Shown here one piece after another: positions 25,401-35,030 of a stretch of 64,000 bases of DNA (position 1 is the stretch's first letter; each line of letters opens with the position of its first letter). Both the position numbers and the translations under genes were made by a program. The notes below the pieces were generated by a model, which was not told the DNA's origin, searched no databases, and worked only from the letters and a program-made list of their open reading frames with translations. This stretch comes from Beroe ovata (Eukaryota > Ctenophora > Nuda > Beroida > Beroidae), in assembly GCA_946803715.1 (NCBI GenBank), contig CAMPET010000090.1, positions 95,125 through 159,124 on the forward strand. The letters run 5' to 3'.

Positions 25401-28400
25401 AACGCCATGAGGAAGGCATGGCTGGCTGACTGGATGCCGGTAAGGAACAATGAGAAGGATTTCACTCAGGCTCTGTCTATCTCCCCCGTAGCATTTGGTG
25501 GATACATCAGTGAAAATTACTTTGGCTACTACCAAGGTCTCTATGAAGATGATTTGTGTGTTATAAAGCCCCTTGGCCATGCACAACTACTGGTCGGGTA
25601 TACCCCTGAGTATCTCAGAGTGCGAGGCAGTTACGGAGTCCTGTGGGGAGATTACGGTTACATCAACTACAAGCGTGCAGTTGCCAGTCTATATTATTGC
25701 AAAATCTTCGAACATGCATATGCCGTCCTTTTCACTGAAAGGAGGCAGATGGAGTACAAGTTCTGCAACAATGCCAAGCCGACAACAAGAGCTGGATGCC
25801 GGGCATCATGTGCAGCCATGAACCGTCCAGGAAGTACGGGATGGACGCTTGCTACAATCCCCACTGTCCAGCATAACGAGGAGCTGGTGACGATGGCAAA
25901 CAACCGGTGGCCGGGGGTCAAGTCTGATGACAGATTCAATCTCCTCTGGATCGGACTCAAAGACATGAAAAAGACTGGAAATTGGGAAAATTACAAGTGG
26001 GAAGATCCAGCCTTCGATTTTGTTTACTTCAACAAATCTCGTAACCATGATATGATCAACAAGTTTGGCTTGTTGAATAAGAACCACGGGGGCTGGATAA
26101 CGAAGAACAACGGCGGCTTCATCGCTCGGGGTATCTGCAGTCGAGCACGGACATGTTACGACATCGGCACTAACGTGGAAAACGGAGGTGTGGAATTCAG
26201 CACTAACGACCCGGACAACCTGGTGGAGGGGACCACGGCGACTGTGAGCTGTGATGCGGGCTGTTCTCCCTCCGAACCCGTTGTAACGTGCCGTGCAGGG
26301 ATGTGGCGGGCCCCTGACGATAGCCCTCATCGGCCAACGTGTACTTGTCAGGCCCAGGTGGTGGAAAAATAAGTCCAGGAGTAACGAAAGGGGGTAGGAA
26401 GAGAAGCGGAGACAGATGAGGTAGCCGCTTTTAATTGGATGTGAGCTTTTAGTTGGACACTTCTAGTTGTAATTCAATTTTGGTTATAATCTGTAAGTCG
26501 TTTTGTTCATGGGTTACCTACTGAACTTTTAACGTCGATATTAATTTCAAATTATAGTTTTGAGCAAGTCTCCAATTTTAGTTTGAAAGAATGCTAGTTT
26601 TAACTTTTGAACAAATCTCCAGGGTGGGATCGGCTATAAAGAGTTCTGGGGGATATTAGACAGATTATTTTAACTCTTTCTCTGAGTCCATCTCAAAAAA
26701 TGTCTCAAAAAATGTCTCAAAAAATGTCTCAAAAAAATGTTTCTCAACATATAGGCATACTAACCCTACCCGCTGAGTGCGAATCTCCTTCTGAAATATC
26801 TTAAATCAAAAACTGGAGACCAATAGGTATAAGCCTAATCAATGTTGATTATAACTGTTCACTAATGTATCATGGGCACAGGGACGAGGTTATTGTCGGC
26901 AGGGATTATGTTCAAAAATGACTACCTATCAACTGAATGAAGGAAGGTTAACGAGACTCATCTTCTAGTCTATTATCTTATCTTCTAGTCTATTCGTTTC
27001 TTTTTCCTATTCTTTTCCTTTCTGTTGCTCAGGTTTTTTTCTTACCTACTGAAGATGTCCAGATTTATAATTTTTAACAAAATGCGATAATAGTCTTCCA
27101 TCCCGGTACTCCTTCAATCTTTTTATGTCGTGCCGATATGCTCTAGATTGCATCATGTCATGATGGAATCCGGAAACATGAAATTTTGTTTCAAAAGGTA
27201 GTGGGACATAACCAAAAGTACAAATCGTACTCGATAGGTGTTTTTTCGAAATACAGGACGCATTTATATTCATTTCTAGATCATATTTTCACGTCTTATT
27301 TCAAATACCGTAAAATGGAATGTACGTTATTTAAGAAAAAGTAATATTCACATACTTACACACACGCCCAGCTTTGAGTGTGTCTGCAATAATCACTTTG
27401 ATACTGCGCTGGAAATTTTAACGTTTGGGATTGGTGTTGAAAAGTGCTGGTTTTAGAGCACGATGGTTCGTATTATGTGATGTGTTTCTGTCTTTGTGTG
27501 TTTGTCTGTGTCTGTGTTTATGTTTGTCCTTGTGTGTGTGTTTGTGTGTGTGTGTGTTTCTATCTGTGTGTGCATGTTTGTGTGTGTTGGTCTTTGTGTT
27601 TCCGTCTGTTTGTGTTTGTGTTTCTGTCTGTGTGTGTATGTTTGTGTGAGTGTCTGTGTGTATGTTTGTGTTTGTGTTTATGTCTATGGTTTTCGTGTGT
27701 GAGTTTTGTTTGCGTGAGTGTTTTGTGTCTGTGCGTGCATGTCTATAATTTGCATATCTATTGTCTGTGCCTGTGGGTATCTGTGTGTGTTTTTGTTTGT
27801 GTTTGTGTTTGCAGGATTATGAAGAGAGGCTATTTTATTAATATCCTTCAGTATGATATACTTTGTAAAAGAAAATACCCCGCCGAATTTTGGCCGTATG
27901 ACGACAATAATTGACAGTGTACTTCTCAATACATGCATGTTTTTGTTTGTGCGTATTAAATTGTTGCACGACAAACAAAACATTAATAATTGACATTGTA
28001 TACAGAGAAAAAGGCCATACATAGATACAAACATAGAAACATACATTTGCAATTTGCATACGTAGAAACATACGTGATTTGTAATCGACCGGCCTTGCAA
28101 TCTGCAGAGTTATTTAAAAAAATCTGATTTTGAGTCATGCAGAATTTATGACAAGTTCATAAAACTAGATGTTGAGTAAGTTGATTTGCATGTAAATAAC
28201 TTTAAAAGCTCTTTTATAATGTACATAAAAAGTTAGCAGTCATGATAAGTCTTCATTGTAGTTGTGTAAAAGTTTAAATCTAGGTAGAAATTTTCCTCAT
28301 CAATTTAGAAATGATTAATTTAGAGGTAGTTATGCTAATTCATGAAAATTTCCCCACCTTAAATCGGCTAAATGTTCTATCAATTTAATTACAGTAGATT

Positions 28401-31400
28401 TTTTCATGAGATTAAGGAAAATTCATCATTTTCACCGAAAATATTTCAGCTTGACATTGCGACTCTTGGAACCTGTCGACTGATCAAGCTGCGAAATCCT
28501 TGGGGCCAGAAAGAATGGCAGGGAGACTGGAGGGATGAGTGAGTTAATTACTTAATTACCGTTAGTTGGAATTCTATCCCGATTGGCCTGGTGTCAATTA
28601 CCTAATTATCAGCAATTGCCTGATTTACAGCAGTAATAAAACTAATCTTCTCGCAGCTATGACTGAATGGAAGACGCGATGATGAATAATTAGATGCGCA
28701 ATTGCGCGCGGCGCGCTCACACTAATTAAGCAGTCATATATCAGCGGCCGGCGCGCATGCGCAGCCAGCTGATTTATTAAACAAACAACCAATTAAAATG
28801 GCTCGACTTGCACCATATTATCGGTAGGTACCAAAAAATATTCGTCACTCTAAACCCCCAACCCCCTCCAGCGATCCCAAGTGGGCTCAACTAACGGAGT
28901 CACAACGTAAAGAACTGAATCTAACAGTCGAGGATGACGGTGAATTTTGGATGAGTTTCGACGATTATCTCGACATTTTTACCCACACTACCATCTGTAG
29001 GATTTTCAATTTGGCAAATGCAGATGAACAGGTAAGAATTTGGAGTGGATGTGTTTCGAGTGTCGCAGTGTCGCATCAATGCTATCGCCAGTGTCGCCAT
29101 CTCAACATTTTTCTCACATTTATTTCACATTTTTCTCCATTCATTGTTTTCTCAGTTTATCTAATAAAATTATTTGTTTTCAGTGGGTTCTGGAAGAGAG
29201 AAAGGGGAGGTGGAATAAGGGACAGACGGATGGTGGTTGTGTTAATTTCAAGGTAACCCCCCGCCCCGCCCCTCGCCCCCGCCCCCCGAGACAGTCGAGA
29301 AATGATGATTTCACGATAATTATTCTTCTCAGAATCACCAGAGAGAATCAAACGTAGATCACTCTTATGATCCCTCGAAAATTTCCCATTTTCCCCCTTA
29401 AACTCAAAGAAATATTCATTTCTAAAGACACAATCCTGTCAAAATTAAACATCGCTAAATCTGCCAATTACCCTCAGGACACGTTCTTGTCCAGGAACCA
29501 TCACTTCCAATTTGAGATCCTGGAGGAGGACGATGAAACTTGTCAGATCATGCTATGTCAGAAGGACGTGAGGATATATGACTCAACCAACTTAACCATC
29601 GGATTCTCTGTTTTCAAGGTCCGATATATTACACACTTTGATATGAAAAAGAATGCGGCATATTTTACTGACTGCCACCACTTCACGTGTAGAAACACTG
29701 CAGCTTTTTTAGTGATGTGGCGGCAGTCTGTCAAATATGCCGCGTTCTTTTTCATATCATAAAATGCGGAATAAAGAACGCCAGATGCCGCGAACAGAAA
29801 GAACCAAATATTCTCTGGTTTTGGGAAAAATGCACTATGCCGATTTTGATGTGATTTTGTCAAGTCGTTTCTCCGATTGTCTGAACGTAATAAAGCGTAA
29901 TAATCTAAAGTGATCTACTTCTAAGTAATCCACCACTAAGATTGCTAACACTAAGTATAGAGCAAACGTAGAAGGTTTGAAGGATTTCACTGCGAAACTA
30001 AAATCTGAACGTAGCAAGATCACTCTTGTTAAGACCCAAACTAGTCCTGACGTCACCCATGACCTCATGCGGAACTTGCCCTAACTAACTCGATCATCAT
30101 CTGCCCGTTAGGTAGCAGATAACAACAAACACAGAATGACAAAGTTCACAAAGCACATAGCAAGTACCAAGTACCTGAACACAAGACAGGTTTGTGGGNC
30201 CCTCGCCCCCGCCCCCCGAGACAGTCGAGAAATGATGATTTCACGATAATAATTATTCTCAGAATCACCAGAGAGAATCAAACGTGGATCAATCTTATGA
30301 TCCCTCGAAAATTTCCCATTTTCCTCACCAAACTCAAAGAAATATTCATTTCTAAAGACACCTTCCTGTCAAATTTAAAATCGCTAAATCTGCCAATTAC
30401 CCTCAGGACACACTAATTAAAATCTGCCTCAGGACACATTCTTATCGAGGAACCATCACTTCCAATTTGAGATCCTGGAGGAGGACGATGAAACTTGTCA
30501 GATCATGTTATGTCAGAAGGACGTGAGGATATACGACTCAACCAACTTAACCATTGGATTCTCTGTTTTCAAGGTCCGATATATTACACACTATGATATG
30601 AAAAAATAATGCGGCATATTTAACAGACTGCCGTCACTTCACGTGTACAAACATTGCAGCTTTTTTTAGTGATGTGGCGGCAGTCTGTCAAATATGCCGC
30701 GTTCTTTTTCATATCATAGAGTTTAGAATAAAGAACGCCAGATGCCGCGAACAGAAAGAACCAAATATTCTTTGGTTTTGGGAAAAATACACTATACCGA
30801 TTTTCATGTGATTTTGTCTAGTTGTTTTTCCGATTGTCTGAACGTAATAAAGCGTTGGTAATAATCTTAAGTGATCTACTTCTAAGTAATCCACCACTAA
30901 GATTGCAACCACTAAGTTTACTACCGTATAGAGCAAACGTATAAGGTTTGAAGGATTTCACTGCGAAACTGAAATCTGAACCTAGCAAGATCACTCTTGT
31001 TAAGACCCCAACTAGTCGTGACGTCACCCATGACGTCATGCGGAACTTGTCCTAACTAACTCGATCATCATCTTCCCGTTAGGTAGCAGATAACAACAAA
31101 CACAGGATGACAAAGTTCACGAAGCACATCGCTAGTACCAAGTACCTGAACACAAGACAGGTTTGTGGGACGCATAGAAATTGAACGGACCTCTTCACAG
31201 TGCGTCTTCGCTTAAAATCATAAAATTTTACGAAATCTGTCGATTTCAAACGCCCTCTCTCTCTCCCCCGTGAGAGAAAGCAGGGTCACAGCTGCTGGTT
31301 ATTCAAACAATCAGCTGATACGATACTTTCAAAATATTTCCTTGTGTTTAGAATTAGCGATTTTATAATATAGATTTCCTTGTGACTTAGGTATTCAAGA

Positions 31401-33518
31401 GATTGGAACTCGAGGTCGGAACGTACGTGATAATCCCAACCACATTCAAACCAGAGACTGAGGGCGATTTCCTGCTACGACTCTTCAGCGAGGATAGAGC
31501 CAATCTAAAGTGAGTACTTTAAATAAGGGCGGATAAAGGGGGAAAATTCAACAAAATGTTCGTCTCATTTTGATTGATGGCACTTTTTTATGGAGCTAAT
31601 TCATCAAGATAAAAGACTCTGAGCTTAGCTAAATTTCAAAAATGGCCCCCTCTCTTTCTAACACAAATAGCAATTAACCTTGAGCCCTCATCATTAACGG
31701 ATATAGGTAGTATTCGTATGGTAAAATGCAAGTGTTGTGAAAAGTGAAGCATTCGAAAAACCGCTTTTTCATATTGAATTTCAATTCGTTATTCAGTGTT
31801 TTTTGTAACGCCGTTTCCCACGGCAAATCAAAATCACTTGCTCATTTTTATCACTAACAAACCCACAGATAAATCACAAGCACCTCTGTTTCAAATATAA
31901 AACACATTTTCTCTTTAGTTCTAAATAAAACACCCCACTCATTTAATTCAGCATTTCCTCACTTATTCAAAACACTTCCTTTAAAGCATTTCCTCACTTA
32001 TTCAAACCATTTCCTTGTGTTTGACTTCCCTTGGCACGATGATTTAGACATACCCTCAGGCTGCTGGAGAAGGAGCCGAGTAGCAGTGCTCTGGGTACGG
32101 CCGATGTCGAGGTTGTGGAGTGTAGCGGACTCGAGTTACCAGAGGGGGCGACCGGGGTCTACGTTGCTCTTGTGAGTTAGTGTTTTTCACGTTGTGCGCG
32201 CGTTGCGCGCACCTTATTAATATTTTACTCTGTGATCTGAAACTGAAAGTGAAATGTCGTAAGAGGGAGCCGCGCAACGCGCGCGGAGTAGGTATTTGGG
32301 TCAAGCAGCGCGGGAGCATTTTTTCACGTTGTGCACAGTACGTTGCACGTGTTCCTTATGCTTATTCCAATATTTAACGTCCGTCCATGAGAGTGAGATT
32401 GAGAGATTGGTTTCGCGTGCACGGGCACCACTTAGGCTCAACGGGTCAACCCCGCGCCGCGGCTCGAAGTTAAATTTGGGCCTAGTATTGCCTAATGCCT
32501 GGCTCTTGACATCTGTGGCATATGCTACTCCGCAGATTATTCTTGGCGTACATCTACTTCTAGCAAGCACGTGGGTCACAGCGCGCTTTTCACTGTCATT
32601 ACATCTTACAATATCACTATGCTCATGATTATCAATATGCGATCATGGTCATTAAGAATGGCCATTATTCATATACTGTCACTTGTCAATGTCATATTCA
32701 TAACTGTTTCGTAGTGGATATCGCACTCACAGTTTGTTCTAATCATTTTGTCGTTAATTTTGATCCAAAATGAATAACACCCGACTTTCCAAACTTATTT
32801 TTGAAAATACTCATTTTGAAAACAAAAAAACATATTTTCTGACCACTCTATGTCTTTCTAGGTGTGTGAAAACAGAATGGCCAAGACTCCTGTTAAGCAA
32901 GGTTCATCCCCAACATTCAACTGCAAAGCTGCTTTCCATATAAAAGTCCCGGAGAAAGCCACTGTTGTTGCCCAGGTATGCGTTTCCCTTCGAGTTCGAT
33001 AGGTTCAGTGAATTTCATGGCCTTCAATATAGAAGTTCTTGACCGGTTCTTGAATATCAACCAACCTTATCTTGCCATTTATACATCGTCCACTATATTT
33101 GCCACTCTTGACTCTCGTGTATCAGTCGATAATTGATCCGCATTTTATCACCGCAGGTCTATGGGAAGTATCCGGAGGGCACTAAAGATGTTCTGATTGG
33201 CCGATCACTCAACCTGCCCCTCAAAGAGGGAGGAAAGATGTATACCTCTCAGCTGGGTGAGGCAATTAATTAATTAATTAGCTAATTGGTAAATAATCAT
33301 TTTAGTTCTTGAATTCTATGTACTGACTTGCGGAATTCCTTCGGGGATTTATAGGTTCGATCAGTACAACCCAGATTTATAAGGCCGAAAATACTTATCT
33401 GAGAATCCAAGCTATTTCAGGGACCGGTGACAAATCCAAAGCTGCGGGCGCTGGACCTCAGGTTCCGGGAACTGTCAAAGTTATCATCCGGTACCGTACC
33501 AACAAGCCTGCTCAGTAA
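13499..33518 (+). CDS. Calpain, calpain-5/6 (TRA-3) type with C-terminal C2 domain
   Basis: Eighteen exons: 13499-13650 (ATG 13506), 13697-13806, 13887-14018, 14105-14191, 14273-14379, 14529-14603, 19669-19786, 20093-20176, 28450-28538, 28872-29031, 29184-29252, 29478-29618, 30112-30189, 31391-31509, 32048-32171, 32862-32975, 33157-33256, 33355-33518. Coding length 2016 nt, 671 aa, every junction in phase. Calcium-dependent intracellular cysteine protease. Catalytic triad intact: C111 (QGRLGNCWF), H277 (GHAY), N302 (LRNPWG). Domain order: protease core about 40-370, C2-like domain III about 385-505 (TYVIIPTTF), then a C2 domain about 515-671. No penta-EF-hand, which places it with calpain-5/6. 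Intron 1 is only 46 nt, whereas introns 6 (5.1 kb) and 8 (8.3 kb) each hold another protease gene. Exons 12 and 13 are duplicated at 30433-30573 and 31083-31160, probably by assembly. Confidence 0.95.
14922..16045. other. Assembly duplication in calpain intron 6 (14922-15462 versus 15513-16045)
   Basis: Both blocks start gtaggtaggtacctagct and run in parallel with a few percent substitutions and small indels. The lone N at 15512 lies at the junction. No coding content; the interval otherwise looks like plain intron. Confidence 0.8.
16505..16511 (+). promoter_or_regulatory. Candidate TATA box (TATAAAA) of nested cathepsin gene
   Basis: TATAAAA lies 29 nt before the start codon at 16540. If functional at normal spacing, the 5' leader would be only a few bases long. 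That is inferred from position alone. Confidence 0.4.
16540..17643 (+). CDS. Papain-family (cathepsin L-like) cysteine protease, intronless, nested in calpain intron 6
   Basis: Single 367-aa frame. Signal peptide about 1-18, inhibitor I29 prodomain about 40-105 (ending [11 protein letters not shown]), then peptidase C1A domain about 128-350. The oxyanion Gln149, catalytic C154 (SSCWAHS), H301 (DHAVTVVGY) and N317 ([11 protein letters not shown]) are all present, so it should be active once the propeptide is removed, in lysosome or secreted. The usual QGxCGSCW is altered to QRKSSCW. Same strand as the host calpain gene but an unrelated protease clan fold. Absence of introns beside a heavily spliced host suggests retrocopy origin or insertion; no poly-A tract or target duplication was seen. 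An upstream TATAAAA suggests its own promoter. Confidence 0.95.
   Translation: MILSLLLLISLAPSSILSEGSTPFTFPDERLELALNDPAALHELYTEYVASHGHTRPYCQKKERLEFFVREIEEVLELRRDPNVRWQAGINFMADMSSEERSLMRGHTNRSTTDDNNSVENKLQFKIFDAPDEFDGWREKGLVGPLRDQRKSSCWAHSTVAILESQRAYLTGVFEELSVEELWACVYKHERRVFKGGDVTEALEYLDGAGRLGFEKDNKEKNIFDLDYIVLERRCNKAWKTPNALEDFSLGLYGEVGHENALFEKLVCTGPVGVAIDTEHTKFEKYKHGIFTPSGCKKQDHAVTVVGYNRDAIIIRNSWGSKWGVGGYMYFDRNGPECFLYDFAVHVRLEQKGNKYADKECRMSETF
17644..19668. other. Calpain intron 6, right part
   Basis: No exon recognised. It holds the MITE-like element at 18281-18735. The frame at 17698-17925 directly after the cathepsin gene has no recognisable domain and probably lies in its 3' untranslated sequence. 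Confidence 0.55.
18281..18735. mobile_element. MITE-like element with about 25-bp inverted termini
   Basis: The left end acactcagttttttctataa and the right end (tgataagtttcttataaaaa) are inverted. The interior is made of repeated taagaaactgagcctaggat words and a perfect hairpin ctgggggctgcgcccccag at 18491-18509. The same right end appears at 60023-60047, next to an assembly break. Confidence 0.75.
19932..20062. repeat. 63-bp tandem repeat, about two units, calpain intron 7
   Basis: Unit runs from tagccgaaaacatcgaaata to ctactgatgcaatt, present twice almost identically, with a third diverged partial unit (agccggaaacaaggaaata). Confidence 0.85.
21178..21262 (-). repeat. SINE-like dispersed repeat, copy 2 (calpain intron 8)
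   Basis: Read on the minus strand it aligns to 47680-47765: atctgggt, caatatcatact, ccctattcagtacttggtc, atgatctcat. It lacks the tRNA-like head seen in the 47.6-kb copy. Confidence 0.6.
22257..22291. promoter_or_regulatory. Two X-box-like (RFX) palindromes 21 bp apart
   Basis: GTTACCATAGCAAC at 22257-22270 and GTTACCATAACAAC at 22278-22291 both fit the RFX consensus GTHNYYATRRNAAC. Start-to-start spacing is two helical turns. They lie in calpain intron 8, 2.4 kb upstream of the lectin-protease gene, beside several CACGTGAC words. Function not shown. Confidence 0.35.
23530..24400. repeat. Degenerate ~280-bp tandem repeat upstream of lectin-protease gene
   Basis: Three diverged units and a partial one share, in order, gggtttacca/aactgtcac, atatca..tttagctgc.ggataa, gtttatgaa.gaacaatt, ttgttcact, gggag.tcgtgacc.atcac, aacaaaagc and ttgcaca..cc.catga. 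It ends just before the TATAAAAA at 24386. Confidence 0.65.
24386..24393 (+). promoter_or_regulatory. Candidate TATA box (TATAAAAA) of lectin-protease gene
   Basis: TATAAAAA, 280 nt before the start codon at 24666. A 5' leader of about 250 nt would contain a 61-codon upstream frame (24481-24666) whose TAA overlaps the main ATG (TAATG), unless an intron ending near 24606 removes it. Confidence 0.35.
24666..26372 (+). CDS. Cathepsin-like protease fused to C-type lectin and sushi domains, intronless, nested in calpain intron 8
   Basis: Single 568-aa frame. Signal peptide about 1-18; I29-like propeptide about 25-90 ([16 protein letters not shown]); furin-type site RNKR ending at 122; C1A peptidase domain about 128-357 with Q155, C161 (GSCGACWAF) and H305 (GHAQLLVGY). 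The NSWG motif reads [13 protein letters not shown], so the catalytic Asn is replaced by Gly321 and its Trp by Tyr. A C-type lectin-like domain follows (about 364-493; WIGLKD, C367, C491), then a four-cysteine sushi/CCP domain (about 497-561). Predicted secreted, either an attenuated protease or a pseudo-enzyme targeted by lectin binding. Same strand as the calpain host. The domain order is one I do not know from any named family. The frame is uninterrupted, so fusion by assembly error is unlikely. Confidence 0.93.
   Translation: MERTALLVLTLFAMALSKATIDDTMTLFRNTLAKWNVQVRDKRDFIERYNRLKKMKRSVDSTTTGVIMDTLNRFAVNNDEEHAVLMESTKRNANLTLAAMNAMEEDVIFSFEKRRTFSRNKRGAARDDGVFDWNNPPPSYDYYENVLGMSEPQDQGSCGACWAFPAVAAMEAVYKQITREDVVFSKQFLVDCTHSGSGCSGATIYAGFEITKDRQYLRSEQDWPYTAVYEPCNAELKANMEAGRKNAMRKAWLADWMPVRNNEKDFTQALSISPVAFGGYISENYFGYYQGLYEDDLCVIKPLGHAQLLVGYTPEYLRVRGSYGVLWGDYGYINYKRAVASLYYCKIFEHAYAVLFTERRQMEYKFCNNAKPTTRAGCRASCAAMNRPGSTGWTLATIPTVQHNEELVTMANNRWPGVKSDDRFNLLWIGLKDMKKTGNWENYKWEDPAFDFVYFNKSRNHDMINKFGLLNKNHGGWITKNNGGFIARGICSRARTCYDIGTNVENGGVEFSTNDPDNLVEGTTATVSCDAGCSPSEPVVTCRAGMWRAPDDSPHRPTCTCQAQVVEK
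26373..28449. other. Calpain intron 8, right part
   Basis: No exon recognised. It contains a 12-bp tandem (ctcaaaaaatgt, four copies, 26692-26740) and a degenerate GT-rich tract at 27485-27830 whose long frames (Cys/Val-rich) are low-complexity artefacts. Confidence 0.6.
27485..27830. repeat. Degenerate (TGTGTCTG)n tract
   Basis: About 345 bp of tgtgtgtttgtgtctgtg words in calpain intron 8. Open in several frames only because of composition. Confidence 0.9.
29637..29762. mobile_element. Foldback MITE, about 40-bp inverted arms (calpain intron 12)
   Basis: Left arm atatgaaaaagaatgcggca..., right arm ...tgccgcgttctttttcatat. Internal actgactgcc and ggcggcagtct are also inverted. The whole copy is repeated at 30592-30718 with the surrounding duplication. 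Confidence 0.85.
30200..31169 (+). other. Second copy of calpain exons 12-13 and flanks (assembly duplication)
   Basis: Repeats 29270-30198 after the lone N at 30199. Exon 12 copy 30433-30573 and exon 13 copy 31083-31160 keep their length and splice sites and give nearly the same peptide. Exon lengths 141 and 78 are multiples of three, so a true duplication would stay in frame. The N, the retained foldback MITE and the matching introns argue for unmerged haplotypes. Confidence 0.8.
32178..32345. repeat. Dispersed GC-ended repeat in calpain intron 15
   Basis: Ends gttgtgcgcgcgttgcgcgc and gccgcgcaacgcgcgcgg are inverted. The middle ttttactctgtgatctgaaa...gtcgtaa recurs at 38195-38290, and a shorter core recurs at 58715-58752 and 60085-60123. 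Confidence 0.7.
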
Positions 33519-35030
33519 CTAGGCGCGTGAGGTCTCACGCAATGGAATGTCACGCGTTGTGGAGCGCGTGAGAACAGTAATTATTCCAATTATGGGATAA
33601 TTGTCGTCTTTGAACACCCCCGCTGAGTTGTTTATGAAACCATTGCTCAATTATATAATTAATCCCTATTTTATCTTTATTTTCAAGCCTGATATCATCA
33701 TTCATATATGAACCGTTTTATTCATGCCTGAACAACATTTATTATCCTAGAAAATTTTAAACTAAACTGTACATAGCATGTGTGTATTAACAACAAAGTT
33801 TATCTCTCTTTTCAATTGTATCTTCAAATAATAGCTTTGATAGGTTGGTCGGAAGTGTTATTATTGATGAATGATAAAGGAATTTTCAATGAGCAGGCAA
33901 TTTTCAGCATTTTCTTTCAGTGATATGGGTTTCTTTTAGTTTCAAGCAAGCTGAAAATAATCCAATTCCATCTATGTGTGTGTGTGTGTNTGTGTGTGTG
34001 TGTGTGTGTGTTCCTCCAGCTATCACAGTCGATAACTATGCCTATCTTGAGTTTTAGATTCATGTAGAGTTGTTTTACATCTTTATCGAAGGTATTTGAT
34101 ATTGAATAAGTTTAAAGAATAGCATTTCAAATCTGATCTTATTCTTACGTAGGAACGTAATAGTTGAGCGTAAATTTCAAAAAACTTTACTTAATATCGG
34201 AATGAATGATATATAATTAATCTTGAGTAATTTTTATAGATTTTTGAAGGAACATAAAATTTTAAGTTTTTTTGTTTATGTGGTGAAATTGATGAGAAGG
34301 AAGCTTATTCTGCCTTTTAATAACTTGTATCAACATTTATTAACAGCTGAATATTATCAACTATGATTTACAATGTTATATTGTTAAACTTTAAACACGA
34401 AAATTAATTAAAAACCTTGTTTCTTCTTTGTAACAATTGTAAACCATACTACGTGCGCAAATCGAATCCACGATTGCGCGTGATTGAACACTCGTGCGCG
34501 CGCGCTGGATGATTATAGATGCGAATATTTTGTAGGTGCCAACTAAAACACACCAGTTATAATGATTTGATTTCGAAAAGTTACATAGCATACAGCATTC
34601 TGCAGCATTTCCAAATACAAGTTCAAAATACAAAGTTTGAAGTTTGATTTGCTTTTGCAGCAAAGGCAAATTGAACTGAATTGGAGAACAATTTTACTTT
34701 TAGATGAAATTCTCGATAATTTAACTTAAATTAAAATAACATAAACCATCACATTTAATTTAAGCCATTAAATTTAATTCAAATTTCAAACCGAAATTAA
34801 ATTTCAAACCATAAAGCAAATTTAATCAGATAAATATAAAAATGAAATGGCGTCTTCGTCAAAAAGGGTGTCTCGATCTCGCTCAATCTCATTCAAAATC
34901 AAAAATCTCTTCAGACCTTCGCTTCATCCGTAATTATATTCGAGCGAAAGTGCTCTCACGCAGTGTGTGTGTTATTAAGGGTCCGCAAGTAAACTCTATT
35001 CTAATTTAGAGATCTACAGATATAGTTTTC
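33519..35030. other. Intergenic region between convergent calpain and MCFD2-like genes
   Basis: No gene recognised. Contains a (TG)n microsatellite at 33975-34010 with an N at 33990. The minus-strand frame at 34391-34669 has no domain or splice support. Both flanking genes end here, so it should hold their 3' untranslated regions. Confidence 0.6.

Noticed and set aside
27425-27914. 74-156 aa Cys/Val-rich frames
   Set aside because: Degenerate GT-repeat tract; no signal other than dinucleotide composition.
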